Shown: piece by piece, positions 1 to 7,749 of the stretch | Layout of the letters: the number at the start of each line of letters is the position of its first letter | Position numbering within the stretch: the first letter of the stretch is position 1 | Position numbers and translations under genes: made by a program | From: Microcoleus vaginatus WJT46-NPBG5 | GTDB taxonomy: Bacteria > Cyanobacteriota > Cyanobacteriia > Cyanobacteriales > Oscillatoriaceae | Direction: 5' to 3' | Assembly (NCBI GenBank): GCA_019359355.1 | Contig: JAHHHM010000023.1 | Location: 1 to 64,000, forward strand | Length of the DNA stretch: 64,000 bases | The notes under the pieces: model-generated | Database searches by the model: none | Seen by the model: the letters and a program-made list of their open reading frames with translations, nothing else | What the model was told of the DNA's origin: nothing

Positions 1-28
1 TTTGAGCTAAGGCGTCTTTGAGATTCAT
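1..28 (-). CDS. Possible 5' end of a gene running off the left edge
   Basis: On the minus strand an ATG at position 28 opens a frame reading MNLKDALAQ that stays open to the window edge. An in-frame stop lies at 50-52, so the start cannot be far upstream. Only nine codons are visible and no clear Shine-Dalgarno sequence precedes them, so neither the product nor the reality of the gene can be settled from this window. Confidence 0.25.
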
Positions 29-260
29 GCTCAGGGATTTTTTGAGCTGTCAAAATCGGGGATAGAAGATAGTCTAGGCGATAAAGTGGCCGGATTAATT
101 TTCTCTCCTTACAATGAATTAGCCCTGGGTGGTGGGGGGCATCGGGTACGGTAAAAGGGGGTTTTTTGCCCCTATTCCCATGCTCCCCCGTTTCCCGCCT
201 ATTAGCTGTGATCGCCTACCCGTCTGGTTGTGACGTGCTACCCCCTTTTGTTGTGACCGG
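29..260. other. Intergenic region downstream of cynS
   Basis: No supported gene is present. A 65-codon minus-strand frame at 119-316 overlaps the 3' end of cynS and has a low-complexity, non-protein-like composition. No strong hairpin with a T tract was found, so the cynS terminator was not identified. Confidence 0.5.
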
Positions 261-701
261 CTACCACTTTTTATAAGGCAAAAATTTCCCAGACATGGTG
301 ATCTTGACACGATCACCTTTAGGGTCTTCTTCTTTGTCTACGTCGAGGGTGAAATCAATCGCACTCATGATGCCGTCGCCGAATTTCTCATGAATTACCG
401 ATTTCAAAGGCATTCCGTACACTTGCATAATTTCGTAGAAGCGGTAAATCAGCGGATCGGTGGGAACAACCGGCCCTAACCCTTTGAGAGAGGGTTCAGT
501 GAGAACTTCAGCGACACTGGCATCCAGTCCAAGTGCATCGGTGAGTTTTTTGGCTTCTTCTTCAGAAGCACTGGCTTGCCGGTAGAAAACGGCGGCGATC
601 CAGACTTCATCGCGTCCGAGAATTTTTTCTAAATCGACAAAGCTGAGTCCGCTGGCTTTTTTAGCCGCTAAAAGTTTTGAGGTGATGTCTGGGATTTGCA
701 T
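261..701 (-). CDS. cynS: Cyanate hydratase (cyanase)
   Basis: Cyanase converts cyanate and bicarbonate to carbamate, which breaks down to ammonia and CO2, so it detoxifies cyanate and supplies nitrogen in the cytoplasm. The 146-residue protein has the family's size and two-domain layout: an N-terminal helical DNA-binding-like domain (about 1-75) and the C-terminal catalytic domain. The catalytic triad known from E. coli (Arg96, Glu99, Ser122) is present as Arg87, Glu90 and Ser113. The ATG at 701 has an AGGA about 8 nt upstream. In several cyanobacteria cynS is controlled by NtcA; no perfect GTA-N8-TAC site was seen in the upstream 150 nt. The gene stands alone, divergent from the invertase gene. 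Confidence 0.96.
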   Translation of the reverse strand: MQIPDITSKLLAAKKASGLSFVDLEKILGRDEVWIAAVFYRQASASEEEAKKLTDALGLDASVAEVLTEPSLKGLGPVVPTDPLIYRFYEIMQVYGMPLKSVIHEKFGDGIMSAIDFTLDVDKEEDPKGDRVKITMSGKFLPYKKW

Positions 702-1073
702 TGAGTGTTCCTTTATCTGCGTGACCGTTCAAGATTGCGCGTAATCATCCCAGATTTGATTAAAGGAGTTGGTAATTTTTGACACCGACACTCAGTTGCC
801 ATTGATGTACTACCAGATAAACGCTTCGAGAATACACCGGCATCTCAGAAAGGCAATTTGAGAGGAGACGCAGAAAGCTTGCGCCGCTCGACGGTTATGT
901 ATAAACTGAGTGCCGACGCTCTCAAAAGCCCGGATCGAGGCTCAAGGCTACGACAACACCGGCCTGAAAGTGTGCAACCCAGAGCCGCACAATCAGAGAA
1001 GGTGGGAGAGAAACATTTCAGGAAGCTGCATCTCCTCTAACATAATGATCGGAAGTTGAGGAAATTAAGTCAG
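702..1073. other. Divergent intergenic region cynS / invertase
   Basis: This must carry the promoters of cynS (minus) and the invertase gene (plus). A 60-codon plus frame at 858-1040 has no ribosome site and a composition unlike its neighbours, so it is not called. No perfect regulator site was recognised. Confidence 0.5.
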
Positions 1074-2504
1074 ATGGAAGAAGAGGCGTTAAAAATTCTT
1101 GTTGAGTCGCTGGTCGAATATGAAGGGCGTTGGATTGGCACACCGGCTGTCTGTAATCCTGATGCAGCGCATCCTGTTCCGGGAGAAGTTCTAAATTACG
1201 ACCAGGTTTTTATTCGTGATTTTGTTCCCGTTGCGCTGCTTTTTTTGGTAAAAGATGATGAGCTGCCGGTTAAACATCATAAAGATACAGAGATTCCACT
1301 CAGCGGCAAAGAAATTGTTCGCAATTTTCTGGAAGTGACTTTAAAGTTGCATCAGCAAGCCAGACAAAGAAGTTTTACGGGTTTAGCTTTGATGCCGGCT
1401 AGCTTCAAGGTAATTGTCGAAAATGGACAGCAACATTTAGAACCAGATTTTGGTGATCGGGCAATTGCTAGAGTAACGCCGGTTGATTCTAGTTTGTGGT
1501 GGATTCTTTTGTTACGGGCTTATGGTAAGGCAGTTCAAAATTACTCTCTAGCACATCAAGAGGAATTTCAAGAAGGCGTTCGATTAATTCTGGAATTGTG
1601 TTTTTCAGATCGCTTTGATATGGAACCGACGCTGCTGGTTCCAGATGGTGCCTGTATGATTGATCGCCGGCTAGGAATCTACGGACATCCGTTAGAAATT
1701 CAAGCTCTATTTTACGCGGCTTTGCGAGCAGCTTCTGAGCTATTACCTGATAATGAAGCAAATCAAAAAGTGAGGCGGGCGGTTCATTTACGCTTGCAAG
1801 CGCTTAAAGATCGAATTCGGATCGATTATTGGTTAGATATTAAGAGTTTGAATGATATCTATCGCTTTAGGGTCGAGCAATATGGGAAAGAAGTGCTTAA
1901 TAAATTCAATCTGTATTCAGATTCGATTCCCTACGAGTGGTTGAGTGAGTGGTTGGAAGAAAAAGGCGGATATTTTGCCGGCAACCTCGGCCCTTCACAA
2001 TTAGATTGCCGCTTTTTTACGCTAGCAAATTTGATGACGATTCTGTGTTCTTTGGCAACGAAGATGCAGTCACAAGAGATTATGGAACTGATCTATCAGC
2101 AATGGGATAAATTGCTTGCCCATATGCCGATCAAAATTTGTTACCCGGCTTTAGAAGGTCGAGATTGGGAGATTTTGACAGGGTGTGATCCGAAGAATAA
2201 ACGCTGGTCTTATCATAATGGGGGCAGTTGGCCGGTTTTAACTTGGATGTTGGCAGCGGCTGCTTTGAAAACCGGCAGATACGATGTCTTAAAAAGATTG
2301 AAGGAAGACCTTGTCGGTGTCGGGAAGCGTTTGTTAGCCGAAGATTGGCCAGAATATTATGATGGTGAGGATGGCCGGCTGATTGGAAAAGAAGCAAGAA
2401 AATTCCAAAGTTGGACAATTGCTGGGTTCTTTTTGACACAAGAGTTAATTGACAAACCTGAATTTTTAATGTTAGTCAATTTTGGGTTTGATGAAGATCC
2501 TTAA
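1074..2504 (+). CDS. Neutral/alkaline invertase, glycoside hydrolase family 100
   Basis: The protein hydrolyses sucrose to glucose and fructose in the cytoplasm. GH100 invertases have an (alpha/alpha)6 barrel and resemble Anabaena InvA. Numbered from the ATG at 1074 (476 aa), family blocks appear in order: DSSLWWILLLRAY near 138-150, the CMIDRR...GHPLEIQ block (about 193-210, a candidate position for the catalytic Asp), HNGGSW at 381-386, and the WPEYYDG block with Glu427 as the candidate second catalytic acid. A TTG at 1056 would add six residues. The ATG is preferred because GAGGAA lies about 10 nt upstream, while the TTG has almost no spacing from GGAAG. It is monocistronic, and no sucrose synthase or sucrose-phosphate synthase lies nearby. 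Confidence 0.92.
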   Translation: MEEEALKILVESLVEYEGRWIGTPAVCNPDAAHPVPGEVLNYDQVFIRDFVPVALLFLVKDDELPVKHHKDTEIPLSGKEIVRNFLEVTLKLHQQARQRSFTGLALMPASFKVIVENGQQHLEPDFGDRAIARVTPVDSSLWWILLLRAYGKAVQNYSLAHQEEFQEGVRLILELCFSDRFDMEPTLLVPDGACMIDRRLGIYGHPLEIQALFYAALRAASELLPDNEANQKVRRAVHLRLQALKDRIRIDYWLDIKSLNDIYRFRVEQYGKEVLNKFNLYSDSIPYEWLSEWLEEKGGYFAGNLGPSQLDCRFFTLANLMTILCSLATKMQSQEIMELIYQQWDKLLAHMPIKICYPALEGRDWEILTGCDPKNKRWSYHNGGSWPVLTWMLAAAALKTGRYDVLKRLKEDLVGVGKRLLAEDWPEYYDGEDGRLIGKEARKFQSWTIAGFFLTQELIDKPEFLMLVNFGFDEDP

Positions 2505-2534
2505 TCAGGCTTAGTTGCGGTGAAGTTTGCCGGC

Positions 2535-4016
2535 TCATTCGGCTGCCGGCATTTCTCGCAGGAAGTAAAAGCAATCATTTTGCCAATCATTTGCTTCCTC
2601 GCGTCCTAAATAGCCGGTTAAGGGTGAAGAAAGCTCGATGAGAACTTCGTGCAATTGTTCTCGATTTAACAGAGGATCGGGAGGAGTGGAGTATACATAT
2701 CCTCCGTGAAGTTGATTAAACACTACTTTCTCAGCTTGGCTTTTTTTCAAGTAATCTTTTACAAATTTGACGAGGTACACTCGAAGTTTAATTTGTTGGA
2801 AAACCTGCTGAATATATTTTTCAACTTCACTATCAGATTTGCCTGGTTTGAGATATTCTTTTAGCTTAAACAAATCCACTGAACCGGGATATTTACTTTG
2901 AAGTTTTACTAACTTTTCCAGGGTTTCCGGGTTAATAATTGCCATATTATGCACCTTTGCGGCGTCTTCGAGTTGTGGAGTCGGCTCACCAGGGCCGATA
3001 ATTAATTTAGCTGTTTTCTTCAGCAATTGTTCGTCTTTTAGGCGTAGCGTTCCCAAATTCAGCAGTTGCACGGCTGTATCATTGGGAATTTTTCTGCCGG
3101 CTTTACACTCGCCAACCAACGCATAGGGTTTTGAGCAGAATAAATCTAAGCCGCCGGCACCGCCTCTATGGGCGTAGTCAATCGTAAATCCTAGAAATTC
3201 CAAGCTATTTCGCACAGCAATTTCAAAGTCTGTGCCGGCTTGATAATTACTCTTGCCAACATCTTCTTCTTTACTGCGATTACCTAATTGAGCAATGGTA
3301 TCTATCCAAGCTAGATTTGGGTCAGGTTGCGCTTTTGGTGAAGCTTCAGACCAACCCAAAAAGATTTTGATTTCTTGATCAAGTGCTTTGGCTGCTGGAT
3401 TATTAAGAGAAATCTGCTCAACTTGAGCCTGCAAAGCCTCTAAACCGCTATCGGGAAAGTCTTCTCCTGCTAATAAAAGCGCTTTCCGCTTATTAAAACT
3501 AACCTCAGAAACGATAGGGGTATCGCTCTGACTGCCCATCGTTATAATATCTTCTGACTGAGTAGGCCAATAGAAATATCCGGGTTCTGTTGGGACATTA
3601 ACGGTGCAAGGATTCGATAAACGATAAACGCGCAAAATCAAAAGTTTCAGAACCTTGTACTGTTCAAAGATATGTTCTAAAGCAGTTAAATTCCAAACAG
3701 TTGACTTGGCAATGTTAGCTAAACGATGCTTTTGATCTGGATTAATCCGCCACTGAAATTCACAACGTGCCCAGGTTTTAAGCTGGATGGGATGCTTTTC
3801 ATATTGAGCAAATGAACTTCTCGCCTGAGTTAAATATTCAGGCTGATAATATTGTTCTAGACTGAGATTATCGGGAAGCGTTTGACTCGGATAAAGCCAC
3901 AATTCCTGATTATCTGGGATATACTGTCTGAATGGCACAACAATGAGCTTGCCTAAACTCAGCATTTCCACATCAAAAGCCGGCAGTTGAATCCCTTTAA
4001 TAATCTGAACTGTCAT
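2535..4016 (-). CDS. PD-(D/E)XK nuclease-like protein (DUF1802-type N-terminus)
   Basis: This 493-residue protein is the last gene of a three-gene operon. Its N-terminal half (about 1-140) resembles the cyanobacterial DUF1802 family, a recollection-based assignment. Residues about 258-345 look like a restriction-endonuclease fold: Glu265 in a TDFE helix, Asp291 in GGLDLF, and Glu303-x-Lys305 in the GECK strand, which is the E-D-ExK pattern of PD-(D/E)XK/Mrr-type nucleases. The C-terminal part is helical and charged. The ATG overlaps the ATPase stop by 4 nt, indicating translational coupling. Nuclease activity is inferred from the motif only. Alternatives are a structural DNA-binding role or RNA cleavage. 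No signal peptide or membrane segment is visible. Confidence 0.75.
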   Translation of the reverse strand: MTVQIIKGIQLPAFDVEMLSLGKLIVVPFRQYIPDNQELWLYPSQTLPDNLSLEQYYQPEYLTQARSSFAQYEKHPIQLKTWARCEFQWRINPDQKHRLANIAKSTVWNLTALEHIFEQYKVLKLLILRVYRLSNPCTVNVPTEPGYFYWPTQSEDIITMGSQSDTPIVSEVSFNKRKALLLAGEDFPDSGLEALQAQVEQISLNNPAAKALDQEIKIFLGWSEASPKAQPDPNLAWIDTIAQLGNRSKEEDVGKSNYQAGTDFEIAVRNSLEFLGFTIDYAHRGGAGGLDLFCSKPYALVGECKAGRKIPNDTAVQLLNLGTLRLKDEQLLKKTAKLIIGPGEPTPQLEDAAKVHNMAIINPETLEKLVKLQSKYPGSVDLFKLKEYLKPGKSDSEVEKYIQQVFQQIKLRVYLVKFVKDYLKKSQAEKVVFNQLHGGYVYSTPPDPLLNREQLHEVLIELSSPLTGYLGREEANDWQNDCFYFLREMPAAE

Positions 4017-5845
4017 GTTACAGTGCCGCCCTCGCTCAGAATTTCACGGATGAGCCGGTTATCCGCAGCCAGTTTGAGTTCTTTGACAAAATTTGAAACT
4101 TCCTCTTTTGTAAACCCGTAGTTTTCAGCTTCTTCATACATTGTATGAATCGCTGCTAAAGGATTAATTTCATCTTTCTTCAAAACAACAACCTCACCCC
4201 CTTGTTGCTGGACAAGCTGCTGTTCAAGTTCTTTAGCTTTTCTCCAACTTTTGGGAAGGGGAGTAGAGCGCACTAAACAACCGCGAGTAATCCCATACTT
4301 GCCGTAGTCTAGCAGTTTCTTCATCGCCGCAGTCAAGGTGGCGGCCGTCTGTGTTTCACAAATTCTGACACCTATCTTTACATTTTTTTGTTCGGTGGAA
4401 TTAGAGCCAGAGATTGTCAAATGGAGGTCATGAGACTTCGCTTTAATAGACTCAACTTTTTGAATGACTAAATTTTCGATAGTTTCTTCTGGCAACATTT
4501 TCATTGCACAGGCAACTATTGCCGCTAACTGATCATCATTTTGCTCAGGGGCAGAAGTTCGGCCTAACAATTCGTTATAAGCATCCGAAAATTCTTTACG
4601 TTTCTTTTCTTCTGCGTTCAAAGATGGGGCAACTGACCCTCCGATTTCCACTGAATCGAATTTTTCAGTACACCATTTCATCAGAGAACGAACACCGGCT
4701 CCCTTACTGGCAATTCCTTTTATTTCATCTTGATCGAAAGGATATAAAAAAGGGTAAGAATCGGGATTTAATTTCTTTTCAGAATGAAACCAATCTAACC
4801 TCAATTTTACAAGTTCTATCATCTGCTCAGCCGTAGGTGGCTTTGTAGAGACAGACCATTGGCCCACCCGATCTGGGATTCCACTTCCCATTTGCTCGAT
4901 TTCCCGCCATCTATCGCTCATCACGCAGCAAAGGATGATAACGTTGCTGCATTGAAAGTAGATTTTATCAATACAGCTTGCTACGATTTGAGCGGCGCTA
5001 TCTCCACAATCAGCACTGACATTCGGCTGGTCTAATTGATCAAAACAAATCACGACAGGTCGTGAGGCAACGCTAGCGAGCTTACAAATTTGCTGGATAA
5101 CCCAAATAGATCTCGCATCTTGCTCTTGCCGTGAAAACTCTGGTAAGCCTCTTTGTCGAGTATCCGGGTGATCAATACCTTGAATCCAAGCCATGCCAAC
5201 CTGAGCAATGGGGGAAGTTTTGAAGAGTAAAAACAAAACTGCTTTCAAAAAATTAGAATTCAGGTCAGATTGATTTTCTAGAATGGCTTCAACTAGCTCA
5301 TCAACCAGTTCATACCTTTGGGCTGGAGTGTGATTTTGGAGGATGTATTGCCTGAGTTGTTCAGGATGCTCACATTTTTCAAGATAAGGCTGGTACTTTT
5401 CTTCAAATTCCGTTCCTTTAAGAGTGGCAACCATAGCTGCTGCTAACTGTTGCCATTGTGTGACTCCCCTAACATCTTTGTGATCAAAAAAACTGTTTGA
5501 TAGATGGAAGCGCACGTGGGAGTCAATGCGATTAGCATCAGTAAATTGAGGGATGTAGGCAAATACTGCGCCTCCTTCCCTCTCAAGGGTTTTCCAAAGC
5601 CGGTGGATTACATGACTTTTGCCAGTGCCTCGATCACCTTTGATGGCAATTCCGATTTTGTCTGAATATCTTTTGCGAACCTCGGAAATGGCTTGATATA
5701 TTGTTTGATCAACGTGCTGATTGAGGTTAAGCAAATCAGTGACTACATTACCCCAAACTTCATCTGCACTGATGATTGGTTTTAATTTGAAAGGGTTTGG
5801 CCCTTCCTTCCGTGCTTCTTCAAATAATGTGTATGGATCTGTCAT
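4013..5845 (-). CDS. AAA-type P-loop ATPase, operon partner of the nuclease-like protein
   Basis: The 610-residue protein has a Walker A motif GDRGTGKS at 70-77, a Walker B block VVICFDQLDQ at 264-273 with Asp269 and Asp272, and a sensor-1-like strand near 301-311. The sequence between Walker A and B is long, as in ORC/STAND-like AAA proteins. A separate C-terminal domain (about 430-600) contains a KIGVRI strand and a GCLVRS segment, both conserved in the paralogue at 7750-9669. The order of elements suggests an NTP-driven switch or loader acting with the nuclease-like protein. It starts 17 nt after the winged-helix gene and overlaps the nuclease gene by 4 nt. I do not recognise it as a named family member, so its function is unassigned. 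Confidence 0.8.
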   Translation of the reverse strand: MTDPYTLFEEARKEGPNPFKLKPIISADEVWGNVVTDLLNLNQHVDQTIYQAISEVRKRYSDKIGIAIKGDRGTGKSHVIHRLWKTLEREGGAVFAYIPQFTDANRIDSHVRFHLSNSFFDHKDVRGVTQWQQLAAAMVATLKGTEFEEKYQPYLEKCEHPEQLRQYILQNHTPAQRYELVDELVEAILENQSDLNSNFLKAVLFLLFKTSPIAQVGMAWIQGIDHPDTRQRGLPEFSRQEQDARSIWVIQQICKLASVASRPVVICFDQLDQPNVSADCGDSAAQIVASCIDKIYFQCSNVIILCCVMSDRWREIEQMGSGIPDRVGQWSVSTKPPTAEQMIELVKLRLDWFHSEKKLNPDSYPFLYPFDQDEIKGIASKGAGVRSLMKWCTEKFDSVEIGGSVAPSLNAEEKKRKEFSDAYNELLGRTSAPEQNDDQLAAIVACAMKMLPEETIENLVIQKVESIKAKSHDLHLTISGSNSTEQKNVKIGVRICETQTAATLTAAMKKLLDYGKYGITRGCLVRSTPLPKSWRKAKELEQQLVQQQGGEVVVLKKDEINPLAAIHTMYEEAENYGFTKEEVSNFVKELKLAADNRLIREILSEGGTVT

Positions 5846-5862
5846 GATTTTCTCTTTTTATC

Positions 5863-6552
5863 TCAAGATTGTTGACTGGCGAAAAATAAAAGTCCTCTCA
5901 CGTCATCGATGATAGAGTCGCGTTTTTGATCGTCTGTTGCGCCACGCGCTTCGCCGCTTTGGAGATAGAACAATTGTTCACCCTGCATTTTCATCACCCA
6001 CTCATTAAATTTTTCACGTCCCACTCGCTCGCCTAGTTCACGGCGCAGATGCCAGATGGGAACAAGTCCGCTGTAGTTGTGGCCTTTATCCAGCTTTTCA
6101 AATAAGGCAAGGACTTCAGGCTTAAATTTCTCATAAGATGCAATTTCAGCAGCCAGCTTACCTTGAGATGCCGGCACACTTACCGCACCATCGATTTGAC
6201 GAATCCACTTCAGCAACGCATTAGCAACTCTGCTACCAACTTGAGTGCCGTCAAACTCAAATTCAGCGCTTTTTAATCCTTCCGCTAGGCTTTGCCGGCC
6301 TTCATTGGTTAAAGAAATCTGCGTGACTCGGTTTTTATTAGCAATCTCAATCGCTTTAGATTCTTCTAATTCCGTCAATATATTTTTATAGTCTTGACTT
6401 GTCTCACCTGTGCGTACGATGCGTTTTGTCAAATCACCTTTCTTAACTCCTGCTTCAGATCCTCCCAAATCCCACAAAGTCAGGAGCAGACGAGTTCTTG
6501 CTTGGGATTGAAAATCCTTTGAATCCTTATTCTTGCCGGCTTTAGATGACAT
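5863..6552 (-). CDS. Winged-helix-like protein, first gene of the ATPase-nuclease operon
   Basis: A protein of about 229 residues. The N-terminal part (about 20-95) reads as a winged helix-turn-helix: helices, a TGETSQDY turn, then a beta-wing-like VTQISLTNEGRQSL segment. The C-terminal part (about 110-229) is a separate helical domain with a conserved-looking PIWHLRRELGERVGR stretch. The ATG at 6552 is chosen over the in-frame TTG at 6558 because AGGA sits 8-9 nt upstream of it. It lies just downstream of a perfect inverted repeat (6567-6601) overlapping a possible -10 box, so it may repress its own operon. It may also be the DNA-recognition subunit of the complex. Neither role can be proved from sequence. 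Confidence 0.7.
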   Translation of the reverse strand: MSSKAGKNKDSKDFQSQARTRLLLTLWDLGGSEAGVKKGDLTKRIVRTGETSQDYKNILTELEESKAIEIANKNRVTQISLTNEGRQSLAEGLKSAEFEFDGTQVGSRVANALLKWIRQIDGAVSVPASQGKLAAEIASYEKFKPEVLALFEKLDKGHNYSGLVPIWHLRRELGERVGREKFNEWVMKMQGEQLFYLQSGEARGATDDQKRDSIIDDVRGLLFFASQQS

Positions 6553-6566
6553 ATTCAAAATTCCTG

Positions 6567-6601
6567 ATAACTTGGATACCGTCTCACACTCTCCAAGTTA
6601 T
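6567..6601 (-). promoter_or_regulatory. Operator-like inverted repeat upstream of the winged-helix operon
   Basis: Two perfect 10-bp arms, ATAACTTGGA (6567-6576) and TCCAAGTTAT (6592-6601), are separated by 15 bp. On the minus strand the distal arm abuts a TACTAT sequence that could serve as the -10 box. Additional CCAAGT half-sites occur near 6629 and 6711. The position, 15 nt before the ATG at 6552, fits an operator for autoregulation. An RNA hairpin in the leader is the alternative. Confidence 0.5.
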
Positions 6602-6744
6602 AGTACCCAAAAATTTTTAACTCTCCCTACCAAGTTCCCTGGAAAAGTGAAATCAAATTTTTACAAAAATTGAAAAAATGTTAATTTGTTCTTTCAAACC
6701 TTGACAACTGTTCCAAGTAACAATATAAAAACTTGAATAAACTG

Positions 6745-6765
6745 AAAAAACCCGCTGAAGCGGGC
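6745..6765 (-). terminator. Rho-independent terminator of phzF
   Basis: Read on the minus strand, CCCGC-TTCA-GCGGG (6764 to 6751) is followed directly by six T residues (6750-6745). It lies about 50 nt past the phzF stop and separates phzF from the winged-helix operon. Confidence 0.85.
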
Positions 6766-6813
6766 TGAGCTTTAAACCGACAAGTTCATTCAGGAAAAAT
6801 CATTTATTTGCGA

Positions 6814-7605
6814 TTAATTCAACTCTCCCCGCAAAACTGTTACTGCTTGACCGCCTAAATAGACGCGTTCGCCGGCTAAACGTACCCGCACAACGCCACC
6901 CCGCGCGGATGCCTGATAAGCGACAAACTCATTTTTATGTAATCGCTGACTCCAAAAAGGTGCGAGACAGCAATGTGCAGAACCCGTCACCGGATCTTCA
7001 TTAATTCCGGCTGCCGGCGCAAAAAAGCGTGAGACAAAATCATACTCATGGGATGCGGAAACACAAGTCACAATAATTCCGCGCACCGGCAGAGTTTTTA
7101 ATAATACAAAATCTGGCTGCATTTGCCGCAGCGCTTGTTCAGAGTCAACCTCAACCAAGTAATCGAATTTATTCTTCCCAACATACTTCAACTTAACGCC
7201 TAACGCTTCCTCTAAAAGCGCAGGTGCGGATGCCGGTTCAGGCGCGTTTTTGGGAAAATTCAACTCAATCCAATTTCCCTGGCGTTCTGCTGTTAGCAAA
7301 CCGCTACGGGTGTAAAATTTTGCCTGTGCTGCTGCGTCTAAATACTGCAATTCCCACAACACATGAGCGCTTGCCAGTGTGGCGTGTCCACATAAATCCA
7401 CTTCGACTGCCGGCGTAAACCAGCGCAAATTATAACCGTCTTCTTGAGGATATAAAAACGCGGTTTCAGACAAATTCATTTCGGCGGCAACATTCTGCAT
7501 CCACTTTTCATCTGCCGGTTCATTTAAAACACAAACCGCTGCCGGATTACCGGAAAACCGCTTATTAGTAAACGCATCCACCTGAATCAGTGTTTTTCCC
7601 ATCAT
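6814..7605 (-). CDS. PhzF-family isomerase-like protein
   Basis: PhzF-family proteins have two diaminopimelate-epimerase-like halves. PhzF itself isomerises an intermediate of phenazine synthesis, but most bacterial members have unknown substrates. The 263-residue protein carries the family marks: FSGNPAAVC at 17-25, SET with the general base Glu47, DLCGHATLA at 70-78, and a C-terminal DPVTGSAHC loop. The start is an ATG-ATG pair; either is possible, and a G-rich stretch lies just upstream. It sits between the two paralogous ATPase genes, 145 nt downstream of the second and ended by its own terminator, so it may be co-transcribed with that ATPase. No phenazine pathway genes are nearby. Confidence 0.88.
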   Translation of the reverse strand: MMGKTLIQVDAFTNKRFSGNPAAVCVLNEPADEKWMQNVAAEMNLSETAFLYPQEDGYNLRWFTPAVEVDLCGHATLASAHVLWELQYLDAAAQAKFYTRSGLLTAERQGNWIELNFPKNAPEPASAPALLEEALGVKLKYVGKNKFDYLVEVDSEQALRQMQPDFVLLKTLPVRGIIVTCVSASHEYDFVSRFFAPAAGINEDPVTGSAHCCLAPFWSQRLHKNEFVAYQASARGGVVRVRLAGERVYLGGQAVTVLRGELN

Positions 7606-7749
7606 TCCCCCCGATTTGTTTTCATTTCTAAGAAAGCATAAAAATGAGATTTTCTCGTCAATTCATTCCTATTTCTTCTTCTTTTAAGTTGCTTCCCTCA
7701 AAGCTACCTAAAAATTAGCACTCAGTGCTCACCACTCAAAAATCAACAC

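Noticed and set aside
858-1040. 60-codon plus frame upstream of the invertase gene
   Set aside because: No ribosome site and low-complexity composition; lies in a divergent promoter region.
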